Assembly: GCA_900545825.1 (NCBI GenBank)
Contig: URAS01000018.1
Span: forward strand, 1 to 39,134
From: an uncultured Actinomyces sp.
GTDB taxonomy: Bacteria; Actinomycetota; Actinomycetes; Actinomycetales; Actinomycetaceae
Length of the DNA: 39,134 bases
Reading direction: 5' to 3'
Part shown: positions 16,032-23,895 of the stretch, piece after piece
Layout: each line of letters begins with the position of its first letter
How positions within the stretch are numbered: position 1 is the first letter of the stretch
Translations under genes and position numbers: made by a program
Notes under the pieces: model-generated
Database searches by the model: none
Told to the model about the DNA's origin: nothing
The model's input: the letters and a program-made list of their open reading frames with translations, nothing else

Positions 16032-16364
16032 CTAGCGGCGCGTGTGCGCGAGAACCCGCGGCGCACCCGGCGTGCGGATCTCCTGAGCCAGATCGTCCGA
16101 CGAGGTGGTCAACCACTCGAACCAGTCGGTGACGTCCGGGTAGTGGCGCAGCATGGCGCGGCGTTCGCGTTCCGTCAGGCCGCCCCACACACCGAAATTG
16201 GCCTGGGACTGGAGGGCGTCGGCCAGGCATTCGAGTCTGACCTGGCACGCAAAGCAGCGAGTACGTACTTGGCGCTGAGCAGCGCCCTGAACGAATAATG
16301 CATCGGGCTCGTCCTGTGCGCACAAAGCCCGTGCTGCCCACGTCTGGTCGTCATTGACACTCAT
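16032..16364 (-). CDS. whiB4: WhiB-family 4Fe-4S transcription factor (WhiB4-like by context)
   Basis: The 110-residue protein carries the four cluster cysteines Cys15, Cys37, Cys40 and Cys46 (C-x21-C-x2-C-x5-C) and the turn GVWGG followed by the basic TERERR segment. WhiB proteins bind an oxygen- and NO-sensitive 4Fe-4S cluster and modulate sigma-factor activity. The start has AAGGAG six bases upstream. It is divergent from a PonA2-type PBP gene and close to the crp homolog, which is the arrangement of whiB4 (Rv3681c) in M. tuberculosis from memory; the whiB4 name rests on that synteny. An 11-residue basic C-terminus (RVLAHTRR) is present. Confidence 0.92.
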   Translation of the reverse strand: MSVNDDQTWAARALCAQDEPDALFVQGAAQRQVRTRCFACQVRLECLADALQSQANFGVWGGLTERERRAMLRHYPDVTDWFEWLTTSSDDLAQEIRTPGAPRVLAHTRR

Positions 16365-16514
16365 GGTTCACTCCTTGTAAGCGTTCTGTACGCTCCCCAT
16401 TGACGGTACATGAAGAAATATCAAAAGCCAAAACATGAGAGTGAAGACGACTACATTTCGGCCGGTGACCGCCCTCATGCGGACCGGGTCTCGCTAGTCG
16501 ACAGGGGTGCCACG

Positions 16515-16527
16515 TACACTAGGCCCA
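16515..16527 (+). promoter_or_regulatory. Candidate leaderless promoter of the PBP gene
   Basis: TACACT (16515-16520) is a good actinobacterial -10 element and ends six bases before the ATG at 16527. No Shine-Dalgarno sequence precedes that ATG. This geometry fits a leaderless transcript starting at the ATG. No clear -35 was found. Confidence 0.45.
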
Positions 16528-18731
16528 TGCCTAACCCTTCGCGCACACGCTCACTGCCTCGCGGGGAGCTGCGCCGCATCCTCTCGGCGATCGGCCTGCT
16601 CATCCTCGCCCAGGCCGTGCTGTTCGCCGGCTTGGCCCTTCCCGCGGTGGGCACCGTGGGCATGATGTCGCGTGCCGGTGCGGCCACGTTTAACGAGCTG
16701 CCCGACGAGTTTGAGCCGGTCCCGCCCTCGGAACAGTCGCTGCTGCTGGCGGCCGACGGCTCGGTAATCAGCCGGTTTTACGCGCAAAACCGCGTCGTCG
16801 TCCCGCTGAAGGATATGTCGCCGTGGGTGCGCAAAGCGGTCATCGCCATCGAGGACCACCGCTTCTACGAGCACCACGGCGTCGACCTCGAGGGCAACCT
16901 CCGTGCGGTCGCGAACAACCTCGCCGGCGGCGGCACCCAGGGCGCGTCGACCCTGACCCAGCAGTACGTGAAGAACACGCTGATCGAGATCGGCCTCCAG
17001 TCGGGCGACGACCAGGCGGTGCGCGACGCCAAGGCGCCGACCATCCAGCGCAAGCTGCGCGAGGCGAAGTACGCGACCAGCGTCGAGCGAAAGTACTCGA
17101 AAGACCAGATCCTCGCAGGGTATCTCAATATCGCTCCGTTTGGTCCGTCGGTTTATGGCGTGGAAGCCGCCTCTCATCATTACTTTTCACAAAGTGCTAA
17201 AGATCTAACAATTGCACAGGCGGCATTATTGGCGGGCCTCACCCAGTCGCCCACGGCCTACGACCCGCTGCAGCACCCCGCCGAAGCCAAGCGCCGCCAA
17301 AACCAGGTGCTCTCGGCCATGCTGGGATACGGCGACATCACCCAGGCCCAGTACGACAAGGCGCACGACACCCCGCTGAAAGACCTGCTCAAGCCGTCCG
17401 ACACCCCGCAGGGCTGCGGCGTCGCCGGTACGGCCGGGTATTTCTGCTCGTATGTCGTTAACGAGATCTACAACAACCCGATCTACGGCAAGACCGTCCA
17501 GGAGCGCCGGCGCCTGTTGCTGCGCGGCGGCCTGCGGATTCACACGACCCTGCAGCCCGACAAGCAGGCCGAGGCCCAGCAGGCCATCGAGGCCCAGGTC
17601 CCCAAGAACGACCCGTCGAACGCCAAGATCGCCCTCGCATCCATCGAGCCGGGCACCGGCAAGATCGTCGCGCTCGCGCAAAACACGACGTTCGGCGTGA
17701 CGGTCCCCAACGACCCGTCGGCCACCGAGGTGTCGTTCGCGGTCGACAAGGCCCACGGCGGCGGCGCCGGCTACCAGCCCGGGTCGTCCTACAAGGTCTT
17801 TACGCTGGCCGCGTGGCTGGACGCCGGAAAGTCGGCGTACGCCTACGTCGGCGGCAAGACGTTCTATCCGATGAGCGCGTTCCACTCGTCGTGTGACGAG
17901 GCCGCCGTCGCCGACTGGCCTCTGAAGAACGCCGAGTCCGGGCACGACGCGGCGACCTCGGTGATCGTCGCGACCCAGAAGTCGCTGAACACCGGCTATG
18001 CGTCGATGGAATCGCAGCTCGACATGTGTTCGATCGTCAAGATGGCGAAGGCGGCGGGCGCGCAGCCCGGCGACGGCACGTGGTGGTCGAAGGATCACCC
18101 GTTCACGCCCTCGGCGATCCTCGGCGCCGGGTCGGTGCCGCCGCTATCGATGGCGAACGCGTATGCGACGTTCATCAACGACGGCACGTATTGCACGCCG
18201 ATCGCCATCGAGTCGATCGAGGACCACTCGGGCAAGTCCATGGCCGTGCCCGAAGCCAAGTGCCACCAGGTGATCAGCACAAACACGGCCAGGCGGGTCA
18301 CGCGGGTCCTCAACCTCACCTATCAGGACTACGGCGGGCGAATCTGGATCGGGCGGCCGGCCGCGACCAAGACGGGAACGACCGATAACGCCAACGCCGC
18401 GTGGCTGGTCGGCGGCGTGCCCCAGCTGGCCACCGCCGTGTGGGTCGGCCACTCCGAGGGCCTCAAGTCGCTGACGAACGTCCAGATCGGCGGACACTAC
18501 TACTCAACAGTGTGGGGCTCGACGATCCCCACGGCCGCATGGAGGCAGTACATGGCCGCGGCGACGGAAAACATGGAGGTCAAGGACTTCGCGCCGGCCG
18601 ACCTCGGCGGCAGCGGGTCCACGGTCGCGCCACCACAGAAGGCGAAGGCCTCCAAGCAGGCCAACCAGGACCAGGGTGACCAAGGTGACCAGGGCGACCA
18701 GGGCGACCAGGGCGATGGCGACGATGGGTAG
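16527..18731 (+). CDS. ponA2: Class A penicillin-binding protein (PonA2-like)
   Basis: The bifunctional peptidoglycan synthase has 734 residues. A membrane helix lies near 22-45. The GT51 glycosyltransferase domain has EDHRFYEHHGVD, GASTLTQQYVKN and the RKLREAKYA region. The transpeptidase domain has the catalytic motif SSYK in PGSSYKVF, SLN and KTGT. It polymerises and cross-links cell wall outside the membrane. The start at 16527 is preferred over an in-frame ATG at 16410, because the preceding sequence is not protein-like and TACACT gives a leaderless promoter. Two oddities: codons 197-236 (17115-17234) have foreign, A/T-ending codon use, and the C-terminus ends in repeated GDQ triplets with a run of acidic residues. 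Confidence 0.93.
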   Translation: MPNPSRTRSLPRGELRRILSAIGLLILAQAVLFAGLALPAVGTVGMMSRAGAATFNELPDEFEPVPPSEQSLLLAADGSVISRFYAQNRVVVPLKDMSPWVRKAVIAIEDHRFYEHHGVDLEGNLRAVANNLAGGGTQGASTLTQQYVKNTLIEIGLQSGDDQAVRDAKAPTIQRKLREAKYATSVERKYSKDQILAGYLNIAPFGPSVYGVEAASHHYFSQSAKDLTIAQAALLAGLTQSPTAYDPLQHPAEAKRRQNQVLSAMLGYGDITQAQYDKAHDTPLKDLLKPSDTPQGCGVAGTAGYFCSYVVNEIYNNPIYGKTVQERRRLLLRGGLRIHTTLQPDKQAEAQQAIEAQVPKNDPSNAKIALASIEPGTGKIVALAQNTTFGVTVPNDPSATEVSFAVDKAHGGGAGYQPGSSYKVFTLAAWLDAGKSAYAYVGGKTFYPMSAFHSSCDEAAVADWPLKNAESGHDAATSVIVATQKSLNTGYASMESQLDMCSIVKMAKAAGAQPGDGTWWSKDHPFTPSAILGAGSVPPLSMANAYATFINDGTYCTPIAIESIEDHSGKSMAVPEAKCHQVISTNTARRVTRVLNLTYQDYGGRIWIGRPAATKTGTTDNANAAWLVGGVPQLATAVWVGHSEGLKSLTNVQIGGHYYSTVWGSTIPTAAWRQYMAAATENMEVKDFAPADLGGSGSTVAPPQKAKASKQANQDQGDQGDQGDQGDQGDGDDG
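17115..17234 (+). other. Codon-use island inside the PBP glycosyltransferase domain
   Basis: Twenty-five of these 40 codons end in A or T, including rare TTA, CTA, ACA and AAA codons. Flanking codons almost all end in G or C. The frame is intact and the encoded segment (LNIAPFG to AQAALLAG) is a normal GT51 core. The boundaries are sharp. This looks like a short recombination patch from a lower-GC relative, or a constraint on the nucleotide sequence itself. Confidence 0.75.
18670..18718 (+). repeat. 9-bp tandem repeat encoding GDQ
   Basis: Five imperfect copies of GACCAGGGC/T encode the repeated GDQ tail of the PBP. The repeat lies just before the next start codon. Copy-number variation between strains is likely. 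Confidence 0.75.
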
Positions 18732-19905
18732 CGCAGGGCGCGGCGCGGGCCGCGGCGGGCGCCTGATGCGGCCGCTACGGGTCCTCGGCTACGGCGCGGC
18801 GGCGGCCACGCTCGGTGGCGGCGCCCTCGTCGTTGGGGCACTGGCCGAGGCGCGGGCCCCGATCCAGCGCGGCGTCAGCGTACCGGTGTTGCGTTCGGGC
18901 CTAGGTGACCTGCGGGTTCTCCAGATTTCCGACGTGCACATGTGGCGCGGCTCCCGGTGGGAGGTCCGGTGGATTCAGTCGCTGGTCGACCTCGAGCCCG
19001 ACCTCGTCATCCTCACGGGCGACAACCTGTGCGAGGCCCAGGGGCTGCCCCTGCTGCAGCGGGCGCTCCAGCCGCTGGCCGGCATCCCCGGCGCGTTCGT
19101 GTTCGGGTCGAACGACTACTATTCCGGCACGTTTTCGCTGCCGTTCCGCTACGCCGGGCCCGCGACCCGCAACGCGGCCAAGCGCCTGCTTTCGCTCGGC
19201 CGCGGCCTGGGCGACGCCAGCGGCACGGATAGCTCCTCGGCTGCCGAGGGCGCCGGGGGCGCGCACGCCGACGCCGCGCCGCGCAAGCCCAAGCGGACGA
19301 CGCCGGATCTGCCGCATCGCGAGCTCGCGGCGTTCCTCACCGAGCAGCTGGGCTGGGCCGACCTGCGCAACGGCGGCGCCGTCCTCCAGGTGCCGCTCCA
19401 CCGCCCGGGCCGTGTCGATGAGGTGCGGCAGACGACGCTCACTGTGTCGCTGACCGGCGTCGACGACCCGCACATCAACTACGACGCACCCGTGTATCCG
19501 GGGCCCGACTGGCAGCGTGCCGACGTGCGGATCGGCGTCACTCACGCGCCGTATGCCCGTGTCCTCGACGCGATGACGGCCGCGGGGGCGGACCTCATCG
19601 TCGCCGGGCACACCCACGGCGGCCAGATCTGCCTGCCCGTCGGGCGGGCGCTCGTCAACAACTCGGACGCGCCGCTGTGGGCGTCGGGTGGGCTTCATCG
19701 GTGGCAGCGCGGCTGCGTCGCGAGCCCCAAGCCCAACACCTACCGCGGGTCGCTGCGGCCGCTGCCCACCTATCCGGCCGACGCGCCCGATTCGACATGG
19801 CTGCATGTCTCGCGCGGTCTCGGCACGTCGAAGTACACGCCGATCAGGCTGTTCTGCCGGCCCGAGACCACGCTCGTCACCCTCACCCGGCGCACCCACT
19901 CCTGA
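18724..19905 (+). CDS. Membrane-associated metallophosphoesterase (YkuE/Rv3683-like)
   Basis: The 393-residue protein has an N-terminal hydrophobic segment followed by a calcineurin-like phosphoesterase domain. The metal-binding motifs are DVH in LQISDVHMW, GDN in ILTGDNL, GSND (the GNHD position), GVTHAPY and AGHTHGGQICLP. The substrate is unknown; family members act on envelope lipids or nucleotides. The ATG at 18724 overlaps the end of the PBP gene (ATGGGTAG), so the two are translationally coupled. The pair matches ponA2-Rv3683 of mycobacteria from memory. A low-complexity Ala/Gly/Asp insert near 165-185 (after GDASGTDSSSAA) interrupts the fold. A start at 18766 (MRPLRV) is possible. Confidence 0.9.
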   Translation: MGSAGRGAGRGGRLMRPLRVLGYGAAAATLGGGALVVGALAEARAPIQRGVSVPVLRSGLGDLRVLQISDVHMWRGSRWEVRWIQSLVDLEPDLVILTGDNLCEAQGLPLLQRALQPLAGIPGAFVFGSNDYYSGTFSLPFRYAGPATRNAAKRLLSLGRGLGDASGTDSSSAAEGAGGAHADAAPRKPKRTTPDLPHRELAAFLTEQLGWADLRNGGAVLQVPLHRPGRVDEVRQTTLTVSLTGVDDPHINYDAPVYPGPDWQRADVRIGVTHAPYARVLDAMTAAGADLIVAGHTHGGQICLPVGRALVNNSDAPLWASGGLHRWQRGCVASPKPNTYRGSLRPLPTYPADAPDSTWLHVSRGLGTSKYTPIRLFCRPETTLVTLTRRTHS

Positions 19906-20022
19906 GGGCGTTGCGCCGCGCGAGGCGGTCAGTCGGCCCTGCGTGGTCAACGCCACAGCGTGAACGGGGGTCGGGATTAGGTGCGCGGGCGCCTCTGACT
20001 TATACTGGTACGCGTTGCTTCA

Positions 20023-20096
<74 letters not shown>

Positions 20097-20102
20097 CAGA
20101 AG

Positions 20103-20135
20103 AAAAAGCTCGAGGCTTTGAGCCTCGAGCTTTTT
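20103..20135. terminator. Strong terminator after tRNA-Pro
   Basis: AAAAAGCTCGAGGCT (20103-20117) and AGCCTCGAGCTTTTT (20121-20135) form a perfect 15-bp stem with a three-base loop and a T tract. The symmetric A and T tails make it active in both directions. Confidence 0.93.
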
Positions 20136-20194
20136 CGTTTGCCCGCCGCGGACCTGCGCCTTCGCCTGTTTCCCCGGCCGGGCCGGCCGCGCCG

Positions 20195-20224
20195 GTGAAC
20201 GTGATCTTTTTTGGTCACGTTCGC
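20195..20224. repeat. Dispersed palindrome, copy C
   Basis: GTGAACGTGATC (20195-20206) and GGTCACGTTCGC (20213-20224) form a stem around TTTTTT. This is one of four related elements in the window; the others are at 21848, 21892 and 26195. It lies in the gap between the tRNA-Pro terminator and the end of a decayed gene. Confidence 0.75.
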
Positions 20225-20280
20225 GGGCCGGGGCGCGGAGGGCGGCGGGCCGCTAGGCTCCGGCCGCTAGGCGCTGGGCG

Positions 20281-20649
20281 CTATTCGAAGTCGACCGAGC
20301 GGCCGGTTTCCGCCGGCTTCCGGGCGGCCTCCATGATCTGGTCGAACTCGGCGACGGTCATCGCCGCCGGCTTCTCGAGAAGGCTGTTCTTGCCCGCCTG
20401 GGCCGCGGCGACCGCGATCTCCTTGTGCCGATTGTTCGGCACCGAGATGACGACCGCGTCGACGTCGGCCTGGGCCAGGAGGTCGGCGTAAGACAGGTAG
20501 GTCTGGGTCTCCGGGTGGAGGGCGAGAATCTCGTCCAGGCGCACCTGGTCGCAGTCACACACCGCCGGAATCGACCAGCCGTCGATCCCCCGCAGCGATT
20601 CCACGTGGCGCCGGCCGATGAAGCCGTAGCCGATAACAGCCCGTTTTAT
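20281..20649 (-). pseudogene. Truncated Gfo/Idh/MocA oxidoreductase
   Basis: A frame of 122 codons starts at an ATA (20649-20647), where an ATG would be expected after the GGGGGA ribosome-site-like sequence, and ends at TAG 20281. It encodes a Rossmann dinucleotide-binding unit with GYGFIG, then VISVPNNRHKEIAV and EKPAAMTVAEFDQ as in Gfo/Idh/MocA dehydrogenases. The central and C-terminal substrate domain (about 200 residues) is missing. The last residues, ETGRSVDF, resemble the usual C-terminal end of the family, which suggests an internal deletion. It lies 12 bases after another damaged gene of the same family. A first usable start (GTG) would remove the nucleotide-binding loop. Confidence 0.75.
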
Positions 20650-20661
20650 CGCGCCGTCCCC

Positions 20662-21773
20662 CTACTTCTTGGCGAAGACGACCTCTTTGCCCGTGCGAGC
20701 TGAGGTGTAGATGGCGTCGATGATCTCGGTGACGACGACCGCCTGCTCGGCCGTGACCAGGGGTTCCGTGTCGTTGACGATGGCGTCGAGCCACTGCTCG
20801 CACTCCATGGCCCCCATCGCCGCCATCGGGTCCATCGCCTCGCCGGCGGGGCCCAAGTATGCGGAGCCAGACTCGTTGCGCGTGAGAACCGGCTCGCCGC
20901 CGACGATGTGGTTTGAGCGTGCAGATGTAGTCCCGGCCCTTCTGGATCGTCTCGGACCCGCCCTCGGTGCCGCAGAGCGTCGTGCAGCTCTCGCGCGAAT
21001 CCGTAATGTTGAGCGCCCACGACGCCTCGACCTGCAGGGACGCGCCGTTGGTGAACCGGACGAACCCGAAGGCCGAGTCCTCGACATCAAAGGTCGCCGG
21101 ATCCCACGGACCGCCGAAGTTCCCTTCGGGCTTGTCGCGCAGCTTGTAGTTGACGACGCCCGTCACCGAGTGCACGTCGTAGTTGTCCATCAGCCACAGC
21201 GCCTGGTCGATCGCGTGACCCCCCGAGGTCGATCAGCGGGCCGCCACCCTGCTTCTCTTTATCCGTAAACACGCCCCACGTCGGGACGCCCCGACGCCGG
21301 GTCGCGTGCGCCTTCGCCGCGTAGATTTCCCCGAAAAACCCCTCGTCAACGCACCTTTTAAGGAACTGCACGTCGGGACGGAACCGGTACTGAAAACCGA
21401 CCGACAGCTTCTTGCCCGTCCGCTTCGCCGTCTCGAGCATCTTTCGGGCGTCCTCCCCGGTGATCGCCATCGGCTTTTCGCAGAGGACGTGTTTGCCGGC
21501 CTCGAGGGCGGCGCAGGTGATCTCGCAGTGGGTGGCATTGGCCGTGCACACGTGGATGACGTCGAGCGAATCGTCCGCCAGCAGGTCGCGGTAGTCGGTC
21601 GTCACGTAGGCGTCCTCGGAGCCGTACTGGGCCTTCGCCACCTCGGCCCTGTCAGGGTTGCGGTTGCAGAACCCGACGACCTCGGCACGGTCGGCCTGGG
21701 TGGCGAGGCCGGGCAGGTGCTTGTTCATCCCGACGTAGCCGAGACCGACGATTCCGACGCGGAGCTTCGTCAT
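20662..21773 (-). pseudogene. Gfo/Idh/MocA oxidoreductase interrupted by two frameshifts
   Basis: From ATG 21773 the frame reads RVGIVGLGYVGMNKHL (NAD-binding), HVCTANATHCEI and CEKPMAITGEDARKM, up to GGGPLIDLGG. A run of six C on the plus strand (21219-21224, one too many) shifts the frame. The expected HAIDQALWLMDNYDV continues in another frame. A second +1 shift occurs near 20909-20914, after which HIVGGEPVLTRNESGS to EVVFAKK and TAG 20662 are in yet another frame. Reassembled, the protein would be about 370 residues, a normal sugar or inositol dehydrogenase length. Both lesions are single-base additions at short runs, so either recent decay or sequencing error could explain them. Confidence 0.85.
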
Positions 21774-21847
21774 GATCTGTCCTTTCCGATAGTGTCTCGG
21801 GACCGGATGGCCGACGGGCGGGCGTACCCGGCCGACGCCCTCGGCCG

Positions 21848-21874
21848 TGAACGTGATCAAAAAGGTCACGTTCA
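21848..21874. repeat. Dispersed palindrome, copy A
   Basis: TGAACGTGA (21848-21856) and TCACGTTCA (21866-21874) form a perfect 9-bp inverted repeat with loop TCAAAAAGG. A C-G and a T-G pair extend it inward. It lies between udk and the damaged oxidoreductase. Confidence 0.8.
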
Positions 21875-21891
21875 TGGGTTTAGGCCCTTGA

Positions 21892-21927
21892 GCGTGACCT
21901 TTCTGGACAGAAGGATCACGTTCACGG
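21892..21927. repeat. Dispersed palindrome, copy B, at the 3' end of udk
   Basis: CGTGACCTTTCT and AGAAGGATCACG pair as a 12-bp stem with one mismatch and one wobble around GGAC. TTCACGG follows. It lies four bases from the udk stop and could act as a terminator or mRNA 3' stabiliser. Its sequence is nearly the same as copy D at 26195. Confidence 0.75.
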
Positions 21928-21930
21928 GGG

Positions 21931-22566
21931 TTAGGCGTCGGTGTCGTCGACGATGCGCTGGATGCGGTGGGTGAGCATGTCGAGGGCGACGAAGTTGTTG
22001 CCGCTCGAGGGGATGATGAGGTCGGCCTGGCGCTTCGAGGGTTCGACGTAGAGCTCATGCATCGGCTTGACCGTCGTCATGTACTGTTTTTCGACCGACT
22101 CGAGGGACCGGCCGCGTTCGACGGCGTCGCGGCGGATACGGCGCATGAGGCGGACGTCGGCGTCGGCGTCGACGAAGATTTTGATGTCGAAGAGGTCACG
22201 CAGCGCCTCCTCGGCCAGCACGAGGATGCCCTCGACGATGATGACCGGATGCGGTTGGACGGTGATCGTCTCGGCGGCGCGGTCGTGGTGGACGTAGTCG
22301 TACGTCGGCATCTGCACCGGGCGCCCTTTAAGGAGCTCCATCAGGTGCTTGACCAGCAGCGACGTCTCAAACGCGGCGGGTTCGTCGTAGTTGAGTTTCG
22401 CGCGTTCCTCCAGCGGCATTTCGGGGTGTGCGCAATAGTAGTTGTCGTGGAGGACGACTGCCGTTCGATCAGGGAACCGCGACCCGAGCGCCCTCGTCAA
22501 CGTCGACTTCCCCGAACACGTTCCGCCGGCGATCCCGATGATTGTGGGGTTCTCGGAGCCTGCCAT
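21931..22566 (-). CDS. udk: Uridine kinase
   Basis: The 211-residue P-loop kinase phosphorylates uridine and cytidine in the pyrimidine salvage pathway. It has Walker A GGTCSGKST (residues 14-22), LHDNYYCAHP, NYDEPAAFE, TYDYVHHDR, the strand IIVEGILVL, and the lid RRIRRDAVERGRS typical of uridine kinases. The length is usual (E. coli 213). It reads away from ppk2, with a 273-base divergent gap containing a long interrupted palindrome. Confidence 0.94.
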   Translation of the reverse strand: MAGSENPTIIGIAGGTCSGKSTLTRALGSRFPDRTAVVLHDNYYCAHPEMPLEERAKLNYDEPAAFETSLLVKHLMELLKGRPVQMPTYDYVHHDRAAETITVQPHPVIIVEGILVLAEEALRDLFDIKIFVDADADVRLMRRIRRDAVERGRSLESVEKQYMTTVKPMHELYVEPSKRQADLIIPSSGNNFVALDMLTHRIQRIVDDTDA

Positions 22567-22634
22567 CTCGTCCCTCCTGTTGCACTGCTGTGTACGGGAT
22601 TTATTGTGACACGCGCGCGTCGGCGCCCCTTTGC

Positions 22635-22703
22635 GAAACGCTCACCTCAATTGTCAAAATCGCCGGTTTCGGGGCCGGTTTCGACAAACGAGGTGAGCGT
22701 TTC
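22635..22703. repeat. 69-bp interrupted palindrome between udk and ppk2
   Basis: GAAACGCTCACCTC (22635-22648) and GAGGTGAGCGTTTC (22690-22703) are perfect 14-bp inverted repeats. Nested inside are TTGTC/GACAA (22651-22655 and 22683-22687) and CCGG/CCGG. The whole could extrude as a cruciform or fold as a long RNA hairpin. It sits upstream of both divergent genes and is not followed by a T tract. Confidence 0.85.
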
Positions 22704-22839
22704 CGTTCGGGGGAATCCCCCACCCCTACCCCACGTCCCCGGCCACCTACCTCGCCCCCGGGTTCCGGCGGACATGCACCGCCCTCGGGCCTAGACTGGG
22801 GATGTTGTACGTCTCACACCTGCAGCGAGGAGTCCGGCC

Positions 22840-23730
22840 GTGAGTTCGAAGAAACGCTCAGCAAAGAACATCGTGGTTCCCGAGGGCATGGAGCCGATGA
22901 AGATTCCCGACGATATTTACGAGAAGGAGCTTTATCGACTGCAGGGCGAGCTGGTGAAACTCCAGCGGTGGGTGAAGGAAACCGGCGCCCGCGTCGTCAT
23001 CATCTTCGAGGGCCGCGACGCCGCCGGCAAGGGCGGGACGATTAAGCGCCTCACCGAATACCTGTCCCCGCGCGTCGCCCGCGTCGTCGCCCTCCCCAAG
23101 CCGACCGAGCGCGAGGAAACGCAGTGGTACTTCCAGCGCTACATCGAGCACCTACCCGCCGCCGGCGAAATGGTGATCTTCGACCGCTCGTGGTACACGC
23201 GCGCCGGCGTCGAAAAGGTCATGGGCTTCTGCACCGCCGAGGACGTCCAGCTGTTCATGCGGCAGTGCCCGATCTTCGAGAACATGCTCATCGACGACGG
23301 CATCTACCTGCGCAAATACTGGTTCTCGGTGTCCGACGAGGTCCAGTACGAACGATTCCAGAAGCGCCTGTCCGACCCGCTGCGGCAGTGGAAGCTCTCG
23401 CCGATGGACCTCGAATCGATCACGCGGTGGGAGGACTACTCGCGCGCCAAGGACGACATGATGGTCCACACCGACACCCCGACGGCGCCGTGGTTCCACG
23501 TGATGTCCGATTCAAAGAAGCAGGCGCGGCTCAACATGATCGCCCACCTGCTCGACTCGCTGCCCTACCACGACATCCCCGAGGCCGACCCGATCAAACT
23601 GCCTGATCGCCCCGAGTCGACCGGCTACGTGCGCCCTCCGGTCAGCATCTCGTCGTACGTCCCTGATTACGCCGGCGAACTCGTCAGGCAGGCCAAAGAG
23701 GCCAACGGGAAGAAGAAGTCGAAGAAGTAG
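22840..23730 (+). CDS. ppk2: Polyphosphate kinase 2
   Basis: The 296-residue, single-domain PPK2 uses polyphosphate to phosphorylate nucleoside diphosphates or monophosphates. It has Walker A EGRDAAGKGGTI, the KPTEREETQWYFQRY segment, Walker B FDRSWYTRAGVE with the catalytic Asp-Arg, and the lid lysine/arginine region RFQKRLSDPLRQWKLSPMD. The start is a GTG at 22840 with GAGGAG seven bases upstream. A basic KKKSKK tail closes the protein. The length and lack of duplication fit the class I/III type. It is divergent from udk, so nucleotide interconversion is a common theme of the two genes. Confidence 0.94.
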   Translation: MSSKKRSAKNIVVPEGMEPMKIPDDIYEKELYRLQGELVKLQRWVKETGARVVIIFEGRDAAGKGGTIKRLTEYLSPRVARVVALPKPTEREETQWYFQRYIEHLPAAGEMVIFDRSWYTRAGVEKVMGFCTAEDVQLFMRQCPIFENMLIDDGIYLRKYWFSVSDEVQYERFQKRLSDPLRQWKLSPMDLESITRWEDYSRAKDDMMVHTDTPTAPWFHVMSDSKKQARLNMIAHLLDSLPYHDIPEADPIKLPDRPESTGYVRPPVSISSYVPDYAGELVRQAKEANGKKKSKK

Positions 23731-23764
23731 AAACCGCGGAATATCACGGTTATCACACCTTGTC

Positions 23765-23792
23765 TTGACCTATTCAAGTTTTAGGATATGCT
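23765..23792 (+). promoter_or_regulatory. Promoter of ahpC-ahpF
   Basis: TTGACC (23765-23770) and TATGCT (23787-23792) are 16 bases apart, a good housekeeping-type promoter. Transcription would start near 23799, giving a leader of about 97 bases before the ATG. No OxyR gene is present nearby. Confidence 0.7.
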
Positions 23793-23895
23793 CGCTTGGT
23801 GGCACAGCAATTCGGCTGGCGCCGCCACTCACCGGACTGGCCGGACGCGGGTCTCGACCGCCCGGATACACCGTCCCATAGAAATGGAGATCCGA

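Noticed and set aside
16410..16526. N-terminal extension of the PBP starting at MKKYQKP
   Set aside because: The extension is hydrophilic, A-rich at the DNA level and would include the presumed -10 element; the ATG at 16527 fits the membrane-anchor spacing better.
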